Assembly (NCBI RefSeq): GCF_021018895.1
Contig: NC_079386.1
Span: forward strand, 11,649,835-11,713,834
Direction of reading: 5' to 3'
DNA: 64,000 bases
Source of the DNA: Seriola aureovittata
Taxonomy: Eukaryota > Chordata > Actinopteri > Carangiformes > Carangidae
Below, one piece after another: positions 10,336 to 21,269 of this stretch (position 1 is its first letter; the number at the start of each line of letters is the position of its first letter). The notes beneath the pieces were generated by a model. It did no database searches and was not told where the DNA came from. It was given only the letters and a program-made list of their open reading frames with translations. A program made the translations under genes and the position numbers.

Positions 10336-11129
10336 GTCAAGCTCTATGCAAGAAAGGGTTATGAAAAGTTAGTTTAAAACTTCATTTTACATCCATCAGC
10401 AGTATCCATCACTGGCGCAGGTGGAGAATCGAGGGCTAAGGGGAGATAGAGATAAACAGAGAGCGTGTCTGTTGTCTGACAGAAAGACAGAGGGAAGGGT
10501 GGAGGAGGAAGGGGTTCCTGAGATGGATTGAAATCATCCATATGCCGCTCGCCCCTGCGTCCACGGGCATGACACAAAACAAAGCATAATGGGCTGGAGG
10601 AGGCCATGTGTGACAGGGTATAGAGAAGCCACAGGGAAGGGGCAATGGAGGGAAGATGGTGGATGGATAGAATAGTTATAACTCAGGAGGAGACGAGGGG
10701 GCGTCTGGAAAAAGAGACGGAAGAGTTTTTGAATATTGTACTCCTGCCTGATAACATCAGCTGACATTATTAGTAGACGTCTGTTCATATCTGTTCCGTC
10801 ACCGTAATTTACATTCCTCACCGCGCTGGCAACATGGCAGCAGGGCTAATGAATTCAACTGCGAATGAAAGAGTGAGAGGTGGAGTGAGGGAAACTGAGA
10901 GAGGGAGAGTCATCCTGCGAGAACAGCACAACGCATACTGAAGCAACTCCTCCAGCCGCTGACTTGGAAATGAGTCACAGTACTCTGCTCGACTAATAAA
11001 ATCTACAGCAAGTGTTATACTGTTTCCCCTTGTTTAACACCAAGGCAGAATGTGTTGGGTCATAACAACGAGGTGGTAAAGATGTTTTAAATATACTGCC
11101 TTTGTGGATATCACAGGTGCATTCATACG

Positions 11130-11142
11130 CCACCAGAGGGGG
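11130..11142 (+). promoter_or_regulatory. CTCF-core-like motif
   Basis: CCACCAGAGGGGG matches the conserved core of the vertebrate CTCF motif (CCACNAGRGGGC) except for the base at the GC step. The neighbouring GGTAATG does not extend the match strongly. Binding is inference from the motif alone. Confidence 0.35.
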
Positions 11143-11553
11143 GTAATGATACATTAAAGAGGCAGAGGCTGCTTTACAGCTGCCTCATCCCAGAAAGACC
11201 TCATAGGAAAGCATTTTTGGAATTAAGTGAAAAATAAACATGTGCCCTTTGTGTTCTTCAAGCCTTTGCACTTGTGACTTTTAAGGTTGTATTTAGTGGT
11301 GTTTATTAGACTTGTTTGTTTTGCTTGTGTTTGCCGCTCCTTTGACTTTGAGCGCCAACAAGAGGGTTTATTAGTCATTAAGCCAGCCAGATATCAAGGG
11401 AAGGAGGAGCATTTTCCCAACTTAAAGCTTTTCAGAGACGAGGTGGAGTCGGGATAATCCAGTCAAAAACACGCCTCATACAGGGGCTGCGCCGAGCCCT
11501 CATACTGACTTTCCCCTCAGAAGGCTATGTGTGCAGCGTGCTTGTGTGAATAG

Positions 11554-11594
11554 GTGTGTGTGTTTGTGTGTGTGCGTGTGTGTGTGCGCGCGCG
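11554..11594. repeat. Interrupted (TG)n(CG)n tract
   Basis: TG repeats with TTTG and GCG interruptions, passing into GCGCGCGCG. Alternating purine-pyrimidine sequence of this type can adopt Z-DNA. Confidence 0.9.
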
Positions 11595-12214
11595 GAAGGG
11601 TTCTTAGTGTATTTGCAGAGCGACTGGAGTGCATAACACCGACAACATACCAGACAGCTTTGAGCAAAGCAGCGCTGACATGCAGGATTATGTGCTGCTC
11701 AAGCTCACGCTGCATCCATAAACACATCAACACTGAGCTGGGGACACTTCAACTACAACATTTGCAACAGTTTCAATGTTACTCAGGAAATATGTCAATT
11801 CTCCATATATTGAAGTAGGATTATGTTATATTTTAAAATGTGTCCAGCAGACATTTAGTCTGTCTCTGTACTCTCTCTGCATGCACGACTTCTTTAGTGA
11901 TAAAACAGGCTGATAGAGAGCCACAGGGAAAAAGCGCAGACCTGGGGTTGCCAAACTTTTTCACGTCAAGGACTAATTTATGTTATTCACCCTCTTTTTT
12001 TTTCACTACTCGGACTGCATTTACCATGATGAAAAAAAAAGGGTTGTTTCCATAACAACCAGAGGCTACTATCTGCACAATGTACTTATGTCCGACACAA
12101 CTGATACTTAAGTCAAAGACTCCCGCAACACAGCCAAGGTGTTTCCATACTGACTCTTAATGACCACATAAACACACCCCCCCAACTCCCCCCACCTTAT
12201 CTCTGTCAATGCTC

Positions 12215-12590
12215 ACTTAAAGGAGAAGCCTGACACATTTCTATATTTTTCCTATTGTCAACAAATTCCATGAAAAGACCATGAGCCAAAAAAACTTTTT
12301 GCAAACGTTACTCAACAGAAGTGAATTAGGGGGACTATTTTTTAGCAGAGGATTAATACACATTCATTTTTCTTTTTAAGTATTTCCGGCAGCAGTACAG
12401 TGTATGTGGGATTTAATTAAAACAAACTACAGTGCCCACGTTCATTAAAATAAATGAACCCAGTACAACAGTGTGACTCATAGATGTGCCTTTAATAGTT
12501 TTTGGACAGTAATGTCTCAGTGGAATGAGTTTTTGGTCGTAGGCAGCACTTGTTAGTAGGCTTGGTTTATTGTTGTTTTAGTATTTATAA
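12215..12590 (+). mobile_element. Teleost interspersed repeat copy (MITE/SINE-like)
   Basis: Begins near CTTAAAGGAGAAGCC and continues with TTTCTATATTTTTCC and a TTGTCAACAAATTCCATG word. It ends with TGTGACTCATAGATGTGCC, TTTTTGGACAGTAATG and GTTAGTAGGCTTGGTTTATT. I recognise this order of words from a dispersed percomorph repeat. It has no coding capacity. Boundaries are approximate and the family name cannot be given without a library search. Confidence 0.6.
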
Positions 12591-13312
12591 TAATGTCAGG
12601 CAATGTTCTATGTTATAGAATAACCTGGGAATAATCTTTATGTAATTTTCTGTCACAATGAATAAAACAGAACTAATAATTCGCTTTTTTATTGTTAAAC
12701 CTTTGTATCCCCGGAGCGCAGCTAAGGAACCACTTAGCGTGCCCAGGATGCTTCTTGTAATACAAATCGTAGCTATGGAGCAAACTAATTTATTCAAGAT
12801 GACAGTGATACAGAGGACATGAAAGAGACATTAACTCACTCATGAGGAAATATGAGCGCCATGTGGACAAAAAAAGCATCCGTTTCGTGAACGCAGAAGT
12901 GGCACTATACATACAAGAGGCAGCCATTCAGAGGATCCTCAGTCTAATTATTTGCTGCATGTAGCACAGCACACTGAATGTGGGATCCATTTTTTCAAAT
13001 AAAATATATGGCACACTGCAAGTAGACTTACTAAAACAACTACACAAAACATTTTCATTGTATCCATTAAGCATCGACAAAAGAGATAAACATGCTATTT
13101 GACATGGCGACCAGGCGACATGTTGTTATTTTGAAAATGCTAATTATTCATGCTATCACTGCTAATCGTTCCACTTTCCTGTTGCACTTCTGCAAAGGAG
13201 AGATCATAAGTCACAAAAGAAAAAAAAAAGAAAAAAGTTGCGCGTGAGAATACTGGAATTCGTTTCTATTTTTGAGCCAGTGGAACACACAGTGCTGATG
13301 AACCCTTGCCTG
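12591..13312. other. Non-coding DNA, no gene seen
   Basis: May include a trailing part of the preceding repeat up to about 12780. The rest is AT-rich, with an interrupted A-run at about 13217-13236. No gene-like frame is seen; the 70-codon minus frame at 12585-12797 is not recognised. Confidence 0.55.
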
Positions 13313-13345
13313 CACACACACACACACACACTCACGCACACACAC
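13313..13345. repeat. Interrupted (CA)n microsatellite
   Basis: CA dinucleotides with CTCACG interruptions. On the minus strand the tract directly follows a GTAAGT donor-like site. Confidence 0.93.
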
Positions 13346-13349
13346 TTAC

Positions 13350-13356
13350 CTGCCTG
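13350..13356 (-). other. Possible 7-nt microexon or recursive splice site
   Basis: On the minus strand the sequence TTTTCTGTCTCTTTCAG is followed by CAGGCAG and then GTAAGTGTGTG. The polypyrimidine tract, AG and near-adjacent perfect GTAAGT donor resemble a ratchet (recursive splicing) point or a 7-nt microexon of the kind found in long introns of neural genes. No host gene is visible, so the call is only a motif observation. Confidence 0.25.
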
Positions 13357-13389
13357 CTGAAAGAGACAGAAAACCCAGCGCCTCAAAAA

Positions 13390-14090
13390 GAAAAAAAATC
13401 CTGTATTCTGTGAAATAAATTAGGTCTGTGATATGTGTCACAAGGGTGAATCGTACATAGTTGATGGTTCTGTGATTAGCCTACCAGGTGCATGTTACAT
13501 GATGAAGATAATAGTGGTGAGTTAATTAGCATTAGCATACAGTACATCTCGATCATGTAGGAGTGTTGTTTTTATTCCTCCTGTCTGGAGCAGGGGGAGG
13601 AGGAGGAACCTGGTGTGTAGCCGTAGGATATGAGGTAATTAACTTATCTAACAGAGACATGTTCTTGAGGCGCCTCTTCCACGGAAAATTGGCTTAGATA
13701 TTCTTAATACACCCCATATAGGCAACTGGAGCAGTTTGAAATAATACCGCTGTAATGGGGGCAATATAAGTGTGTATGACTAAAATAGACATTCATTAAC
13801 TAGTGGTATCTCTGCGAGGATATATGCAATGGGACGAAAAAAGGGGGTGGGCAGCTGTCAGAGAATACAACATTATAAAATATGTGGGGTATTTGTTAAT
13901 TAAATGAAGCCTTTTTTGCATTTTCTCCAAAACAGAGTAGTGTGCAGAGGGCTAAGGGTAGTGACAGCAGCAACAGCAAAAAGCATTTAAGTTAATATGC
14001 TCACTCTGCTACAGCGGCTGCAGTTCTGCATCAAATCCACATCAGTGCACTCCACAACTACTGTGGGAGGTTGTAAACAGTGAACCCGGT
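13390..14090. other. Non-coding DNA, no gene seen
   Basis: Mixed AT-rich DNA with GGAGGAGGAGG near 13595. It overlaps the start of the 175-codon minus-strand open frame 13987-14514, which has no recognised domain. Confidence 0.55.
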
Positions 14091-14094
14091 CCAT

Positions 14095-14116
14095 GGGGGG
14101 TGGGGAGGGGTGGGGG
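14095..14116 (+). other. G-quadruplex-forming motif
   Basis: Four G tracts (6, 4, 4 and 5 bases) separated by single T, A and T bases: a canonical short-loop G4 pattern. It lies 60 bp upstream of the acceptor-like site at 14176. Confidence 0.75.
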
Positions 14117-14176
14117 TACCAGAGTATGATGAATGTATTGGCACAGCTGACTCTGTGTTGCTCTTGTTCTCTCCAG

Positions 14177-14267
14177 TCATTCGGAACATCAAGCGCTCGC
14201 CGGCGTTCCCTATGACTTTGCTCCAGCGGATGTAGGTGTACGCCGCCGGCGAGTTTCAGCCACCTAA
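14177..14267 (+). CDS. Possible terminal coding exon (hypothetical, partial)
   Basis: A strong acceptor-like sequence (TTGCTCTTGTTCTCTCCAG, ending 14176) precedes a GC- and CpG-rich stretch. Two plus frames look protein-like: one gives IRNIKRSPAFPMTLLQRM to a stop at 14233-14235, the other a 29-codon frame containing GVPYDFAPADVG to a stop at 14265-14267. The minus strand is also open (13987-14514, 175 codons). Multiple open frames in a GC-rich block are as consistent with a conserved non-coding element as with an exon. I recognise no protein family. Confidence 0.15.
14196..14253. repeat. 10-bp perfect GC-rich inverted repeat
   Basis: CTCGCCGGCG at 14196-14205 is the exact reverse complement of 14244-14253, with a 38-nt loop. 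It sits at the centre of the GC-rich block 14150-14330. Confidence 0.8.
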
Positions 14268-14594
14268 GGAATTCCCAACAGAAGGGCCGGGGCCGTTCGG
14301 CAGCTCGGATTCCCTTTAGGTTTGTCTCCTCTCTGGCTTTGATGTCTGTGAATGAAAAAGTAGCACATAAAGATTTATTAAGCACCCGAGCCAAAAATAT
14401 TCCAGTTATTTTGGCCTGTTGTCCAGAGACGCCCACACAAATCTCACAGGTTTGAGACCTGCCACAGAATTTTGTTTTCTCTAAGCGTCCTTGAACAAAA
14501 CGGTGAACCTGCATGTTTTCTCTCGCTGTAAGCAGGCTGTCAGGTAATTACCTTTTACTTTACCTTGACCTTTCCTTTGAGATACTGTCTGTCT

Positions 14595-14735
14595 GCTAAA
14601 GAAAAGGCTAGCGTAGCTTAGCTTAGCACAAAGACTAGAAACAGGAAAACAGCTGGCTTGGGTCTCTCTTAAAGTATCAAAACCCACCCACTAGCACCTC
14701 TAAAGTTCTCTAACTTAACTGATCACTTGCAAAAT
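14595..14735 (+). mobile_element. Partial MITE copy (GCTTAGC/AAAGACT family)
   Basis: Carries TAGCTTAGCTTAGCACAAAG, ACTAGAAACAGGAAAACAGC and CACTAGCACCTCTAAAG in the order seen in the fuller copies at 29400 and 38996. Both ends are missing. It is the same percomorph non-autonomous family. Confidence 0.7.
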
Positions 14736-14739
14736 GCGG

Positions 14740-16365
14740 GCAGGTTCCAGAGTGGTATTGATCTTCTCTTCTAACTATCATATAACATGTGATACTTGTA
14801 GCTAAGTAAAGAACCTACATACTACACTCCCTCCACCACTGTAAATAGCTCAGATACAAATGCATTTTCATAGGGTTCAGCACATCCAGTGACCGATTTG
14901 TCACACTTAACAGTTAACAGTTACGCAACAAGTGATTTAAAAGAGTGAATAATCACAAAGAGCTCAGGTAAAACTGCAGTGCTAAAGGGCATCCAGCTGC
15001 CTTTTGTGAGATGTTTTGTTGTCCCAATTCTCTCATTTGTGTCTCTTTGATGGAGTCGCAGCACCGAAATGCCCCGAGGCTAAGATAAGATTGAGGCTAA
15101 CGTAAGATTGAGGAGACTCATTCCCGTAATTGTAATTAACTGTTGCTGTTTTTTTGTTTTTTTTCCCTCACTCTTTAGAAAATATTAAGAGCTTGAAAGG
15201 CTTTTTAATCCTTCACACCTCCTACCAGATGTAGCTGCTGTGGACCGAAGGTAACCAGGGTCTTTCAGGTGATATTTCCAAACAAATAAAAGGTAAGACG
15301 GGGTTGAGAGCCGCAGCTGTGCAGCACAGTACGTGCTTACCTGTCCTCAGCTGTCATCTATAATCAGACTCCGCTGTGTTGTTATAATGGACCTGATATA
15401 CCGGTGCTCTTACAGTGTTTGGCAGCTTGTCTCATGTTACAGACAGGCAGTGTAGGAGGCGGATGGACACCCATGCTGCTTTGCAATCTGAGCAGGATTT
15501 CCATCTGACCGCCCATGTTAACCCTGGATTACTCGACATCTTCTCGGTCATGTTCAGATTTTCAAGACACACCGCACCACCGGGCCACTTCTGCCTCGCT
15601 TTTGGAGAGAAGTGAGGCAGAATAATCCATATCGCTGCAGTGAAGTAAGGACAACTTGGTCGACAGAACTTGTTTGCAGGAGCTTCTATCAGGATAAAAA
15701 TTATTTTAAATTTGTCATTGTCAGATATATGAATGTCACATCCTGTGTGCATCTGTATTGCTCTCAGCAAGACAACTGAAGTTACAAGAGACATCAAATA
15801 CTTGCAGTCTAGTCTGGCTTTTCAAAGGCAAGTGCTGATTCAAGGATGGCACAGATATTACAATGGTAAGCTCATTTATTGCAATATGGATATTATTTAA
15901 AATGCTCAGGCAGTATAATTCTATGAGCAGAGCAATGACTAGGCCTGTACAGTGTTTATGTGCATAGAGACAAGGAGTGTGTTCCTTGGCAATGCCAACA
16001 GGCTGTTTGATGTTATTTGTCTGCCTAAAGCTACAGCAATAACAGTTAAGTATCATTTTGTTCTCTTGTTTATTTGAAATAAAAACAACATATCTGCCAA
16101 TTCACTATTCATTTGGAATAACCTAATGCTCAGTTTCACCAAATGCCAAGGACAGATCTACATCCCACACTAAACAATCTTGAATTTTTGCCTTACATAT
16201 AAATATTCAGTTTTTACTCCCATAAAAGGCTTTGAATTTTTTTTGTAAAAAATTGTTTTAATTAAAATGGCGGTTGTGAGTATATTCCACAATAAAATCC
16301 TAGGAAGCAAAATAAATCCAATCTATACATGAGCCACATGCTTGTTTTCTTCTGGCCCAGTATAC
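14740..16365. other. Non-coding DNA, no gene seen
   Basis: Largely single-copy. A minus-strand CAG|GTAAGC donor-like site at about 15332-15340 and a plus-strand 24-nt interval between TTTCAG (ending 15268) and AAAG|GTAAGA (about 15292) are splice-like but unsupported. The 121-codon minus frame 15432-15797 and 106-codon minus frame 15736-16056 are not recognised. Confidence 0.55.
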
Positions 16366-16369
16366 GCCC

Positions 16370-16600
16370 AGTTCCACGGCCCGAATCTGGCACATATACT
16401 GCATGATTGTCAGATGCTACTTCCACATCTGGACCTATTCTGGCACCGCACACACAGATAGTCTTGTGACTGTCAGTCAATTTCGAAGGATAACAGCTGC
16501 AATCTGCCCAGATGTGGAAGTGTATGGGCCAAGCTTTGGCCGAGGACCCAGGCATATGTCAAGCCAGAAGAAACTTGGAAGGAAAATGAAAGATTAAAGG
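16370..16600. mobile_element. CCAGATGTGG-motif repeat with internal inverted repeat
   Basis: CCAGATGTGGAAGT at 16508-16521 is exactly inverted at 16419-16432. Related words (GAATCTGGCACATAT, GGCCAAGCTTTGGCC) surround them. Repeats built from CCAGATGTGG/GGCCAGATCTGG words are dispersed in teleost genomes. No intact frame: 16262-16555 minus and 16403-16597 plus are translations of the inverted units. Family assignment is uncertain. Confidence 0.5.
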
Positions 16601-16609
16601 TAAACTAAC

Positions 16610-19600
16610 AGCAGGGATTTGTTAAGTGTTGATGATGAAGCTAATGCTATCACAGCAATACTATAACAAACATATGAGGCTATATAAGGCTTCATTTATT
16701 TTTTAGATCAGTTATACTTAATTTTTTATACTTAATTTTCTTTTTCACTGAGCTATCAGTAGCATAATGTCTGTCCTGCTATCATTATTTTCAGTTAGCA
16801 CTAAAGCTAATATAGCAGCTGTAAGCAGATACTTTTTTTCACCTTTATAAAAAGAGTATGCCAATTTAAAGATTGTCATTACTGTAAGTTCACTTGCACC
16901 AACCTATACAGCTGTGACAGTCTCATCCACACTTGCATTTTTCTGTTCCAATTTCTCATGGATTTAGCTAGGTTTGCTAGCTAGCCACTGTATGTTAGAA
17001 AACGGTGTAGCTTTTCTTAATCCTGTTAATTAGAGCTGTGGTTGGTGTAATGTTTCACCAACAGAGGAAGAAGCCACCAAAGAGCACAACACCAGAGATA
17101 TGGGTGGTGATCCTGTGGTTTGGTCTGGACCCAGGCTATTGTTTTCTACCACATGGGGATCAAAAATTGTGACATTTGTTGTATGTAAAGAAGTTACTGT
17201 TGCATATTTGTGTTATGCTGCATACTTTCCAACCAGAGTGGAAGCTACAGTATGTGGTGTATACCATGGCTTACGAGCCAGGTTCTGTACCCTGAGCTGG
17301 CAGCAGAAAGGATTAAGTATCCATCCAGGACTTTGCTTGCATTTTTTTCTCATGGTGTCTGCTAACCTTTCTGGATCTCAAACCCTACAAATCCATTAAT
17401 ATGGAGTCTTCTTGCCATTATGCCCATCCCTGTGGCCTCTCCTGGGGGCTTACATCATCATCTGTGGCTGCCAAATTAGATACCACCTGAAGAGGAACAT
17501 GGCATCCATTTTCTGGCTGTTTTTCTAGGGTGATATGTAAAAACATAGTTAAAACTTGGTAGCAGCCCAACACTCTGTTGCTCTGTATATTTAAGATTTG
17601 CAGTAGCAAAGACATATTATCTGCCTAAGCAGTTTCTTTGCATCCCCTGAAGTAGTCTTTAAATTTAAACATGAAGGATGTATAGTTCTTATCATTCTGC
17701 TCATTTGGGTGCAGGGTTCATCTGTCATAAGCTGTTACTTGCTCCTGGCCATCCTTCACATACAAAAACCATCCAAACTAACATCAATATACAACGTTTA
17801 CTGAAGTTTTACTGAAGTTCTTAAGGCAGTGCTGAACATGTAGTGGAGTAAAAAAGGAATACCTGAAAGTCTAAGGTAAGAAGGTAAACTACAACAAAAG
17901 CACACTTTGGGATGACTGAATTTAGCTATTTAGCTTTCCTTATTTCTCAGGCTTTTAATAAACACCTCACTGTTATCCTCCATGTAGCATATAGGGACTG
18001 GTCTTCAGTCTCCACACTTGGTCATTCCATCCACATGATCTACAGTAACAAGACTTTGGGGTTAAAAAAGCCTGGCTTTGATACTGCTGGAGGTGATCCT
18101 GTCAAAATTACCTAGTCTATTCACACTGGAGGCAGTCAGCCTGTCCCTGATTGTCCCAGCACAGATGGAGCCAGGGTGTCAGTAGCAGGTCTGCTCAGCA
18201 GCTAGGCAAGGCTAGCCAGTTGTATGTTTCCCCTTTTTAATCCCTGCTGCAAGGCTCACTCGAGTACTGTGGCCAACTTTATTAGATCTTTGCATTTCTG
18301 GCCTTTCCTCTAGGACAGTGTCAACAGGGGGTGCAGTGGTGACTTGGCGAAACTGGTCCTTGAAGTCCATCCTTTTCTTTCCAGTTGTTCCCTGGCCTGC
18401 TTTACTCACTGATAAAGGTCAGATAAAGGTCAGGCTGGGGATTCTACACGCCTGCTTTTGCAGCTTTTTCTTCAAAGTGCTGGATTGCAATAAGGTAATC
18501 TGGCCTCACTCTCACACTCTCATGCCAATCTGACCTGCCTTGCTTGGCTTCTGGTCATCTCAGGATTCACTGACACCAAAGGGCTGAGTCTCCCAACATC
18601 TACTCCAGAGTAATGGTGAAAAATACAATGATTAGCTACACACTCTTGCTTTTCCTGTGCAGAACATCTATAAAATCAAGTAATTCTTCTTGCAAGACTC
18701 TGGGAACTTTCCACAAACCTTTGCCTCTCTTTACCTGTCTCATTTACCGTTTAAAGTGAAGAGTTAAAAGAGGTGACATGGAGTACAGTTTCCACATCTG
18801 AGAAATTGATAAATGCTGTTTAATGATGAAATAAATCTTGACAATAACACAACATACTTCAGATTGTATAACATTATTCCATTATTTGATTAAATGAGTA
18901 ACTAATGTCAGTTAGGTGAGCATAGGTGGATATTTTCCTCTCATTATAAACTATATGAGTAGTACTAACTCTAAACCACTCTCAAAAGACCAGTTATTTC
19001 CTCATTGATGCAGACATGAATAATAAAAAGTAACACCTGCATTTACAAAGGACACATCTTTTACGCCTGTAAAACTGTAATTTTTGAAAAGCTATGCTAG
19101 CTTGTGATGCTACGCCAACTTTCAGTTAATTACTTAATTGCTATTGATTTGATGGTTCATAGCAACCGATTTACCAATTTTTAAGACACTTCTTAAGTTT
19201 GAATCATACAACCTGAATTCGTAAATCAATAGACTAAAACTAGCAAGTAGTTCATAGAATTTAGAAAGGACTTTATATTCAAACTTAGTTATGGGTTTAT
19301 GATGATCTGGTGCAACCCAAACCTGAAGTACAACAACCATTATGAGTAGCAAGCTCAAAGTTTATGGATATATCACATGAGCTTATTATGAACAGCTGAC
19401 CAGAACAAAAATCCAACAAAATAAGCTCGAACTTTGAGAAAAACTCACAAGACAAGATTTTAATGTCATAACATCATAACAGAGATAACATTCAAGAAGT
19501 TTTATTTCAGAGAAATGTCATTATTACCATGAAAATATGAGTAACTTTAAAACTCAGCGCTTGCAATAGTTTCAAATGAATTGTGCTCTGCTGTGTTGCC

Positions 19601-20425
19601 CCAAGGAGCAGCTTAATTAACAAAAAAGAATGGCAATTATTACTTTATGCAGTTGTTAATTGCGGTTTGTCTGAGAGGAGAATATGAAATGCCATGAAAA
19701 TTAGAGTATTAGGGAACTATTAACTTTATTGACTTTATGTTAGGTCATTCCAACTAGGAAATTTGTAATTCTTCACAAATAAATAGAATTTTATCATCTG
19801 GGTGTCACAAAAGAAGTGCTCACACTGTCCATGTAACAAATAAACATGTCAAATAATTTTCACCCTAAATGAAATTGAGACACTTCATTAAGTCTTTTAT
19901 AAATTCAGATTAAATTTCTCTGTAACATTAAATTAATGAAGCACACAACCAAAGATAATTGAAAGCTATGCAGATCAAACTAATATACATGTAAGTAATT
20001 AAATTGATAAAGAAAATTAATTAACCATCATTACTAATAATATATTCATGCATTGGTTTGTCTTAAAATATAGATACAGCAGAATGCATCTCTATCCCAC
20101 CATGTGCTAAATACACAGATGTGAGAAATATTACCAGAATGAGCTATTAATTCTCCACATAGTGATGTTTTTCTTGTCATTCCTAATAAATTGCTAATAG
20201 AAATTGATTAAAGGTACAACCATACAAGCATGAACGCAGTATGCAATATAGTATGTGATATAGGACATACCGGGTGTTCTTGCAAAGCCTAATGTCACTG
20301 CAGTGGGGGATATTTCTCCCACTGTCTAACCTTTTCCAGCAGCTGAACAGCCTTTAAAGTTTGGTGCAGATCTTTTTTAATTTGAATTAACTTCTAAAGG
20401 AAGAAGTGGTACAACCATCAACAAC
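16610..20425. other. CpG-poor AT-rich DNA, no gene seen
   Basis: Long stretch with very few CpG dinucleotides and no long frames. Repeated words (GGTGATCCTGT at about 17106 and 18089; ACTGAAGTT twice near 17810) suggest old, decayed repeats between 17050 and 18600. The 99-codon frame at 17100-17399 and the 65-codon minus frame 18212-18409 are not recognised. 18900-20300 is AT-rich with nothing identifiable. Confidence 0.5.
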
Positions 20426-20426
20426 C

Positions 20427-20458
20427 CACACACACACACACACACACACATACACACA
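20427..20458. repeat. (CA)n microsatellite
   Basis: CA dinucleotides with a single TA interruption. Confidence 0.95.
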
Positions 20459-20520
20459 GGCGCACACACAGCAGTTGTGGTGGAATTGCAAATGTATTTT
20501 AATGATCTGTGGACTAAGTA

Positions 20521-20531
20521 CCAGCAGGGGG
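20521..20531 (+). promoter_or_regulatory. CTCF-core-like motif
   Basis: CCAGCAGGGGG matches the core of the CTCF motif. The next base is T rather than the usual C, and flanking similarity is weak. Site use is inferred only. Confidence 0.3.
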
Positions 20532-20837
20532 TAGAGCAGAAGGACTAAAGTTAAAGAACTAAATGTGTTGGGTTAGTCATTAAAAGTAACAGTGGATTCA
20601 GATAGTTTTTGTCCTACTTGGAAATATTGAACACTTGCAATTGCCCATGTACTTTGAATTAATATGTCATGGTGAAAATTGTAATTACAGACATTGGTTG
20701 AATGACTAATGATTCACTGAGAAAGTTGCAATTTAAGTATAATTTAAAAAAAACAAAAAAACAATCATGTTACATTAAAGGTTCATGGTTTTGGTTAAAG
20801 CACTGTTAAACTAGCTGTTTAAAAGAGACATTTGATT

Positions 20838-21260
20838 TAAAGCTGCACCTATCAGTATTTTTATATAACACAATTACTAAAATTACTATGTATAATGTGA
20901 AAGATAATCATATAAAAGTTATTATTATCAGACTCTGCAGTTCACCACTAAGCTATGGAGCATTTTTATAAACCCACTCTGCCGTACCACTACAAACAAA
21001 GTTAGCACTTAGCTGGTTAATGTGGAAGTAGTAATAAGCAGCTAAAGAGACACATATTTTTTCAGGATTCATTGTAGGCCAAACAGCATAGAGTGATTAT
21101 ATTGGACTTCAAAGCTCATCAGCGGGCCATAGACATGTCTCTGCATCAACGCTAATGTTGCTACATGTCTGTGGGATGTGTAAATAGAGAACTGTTGGCT
21201 AACATTTTGGCCACATTAACTTAATAAGGCCAAATTTTGTCAAACGTGTATATGTTTTTG
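20838..21260 (+). mobile_element. Teleost interspersed repeat copy
   Basis: Starts TAAAGCTGCACCTATCAGTA, continues with ATGTATAATGTGAAAGATAA and CTGCAGTTCACC, and later has ATATTGGACTTC followed by GGCCATAGACATG and GCTAATGTTG. I recognise this order from a dispersed percomorph repeat with roughly the same length. It has no coding capacity. The copy is diverged and its ends are approximate. Confidence 0.6.
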
Positions 21261-21269
21261 CCAACATTA

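Larger units (their letters stand above)
10340..12210. other. Non-coding DNA, no gene seen
   Basis: Purine-rich at 10430-10530 and 10860-10920. A TG/CG-rich interrupted tract lies at 11554-11594, giving the CVCVCV frame at 11531-11818 and the HTHTHT frame on the other strand, both rejected. A CTCF-like motif at 11130 is listed separately. No exon-like segment is recognised. Confidence 0.6.
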
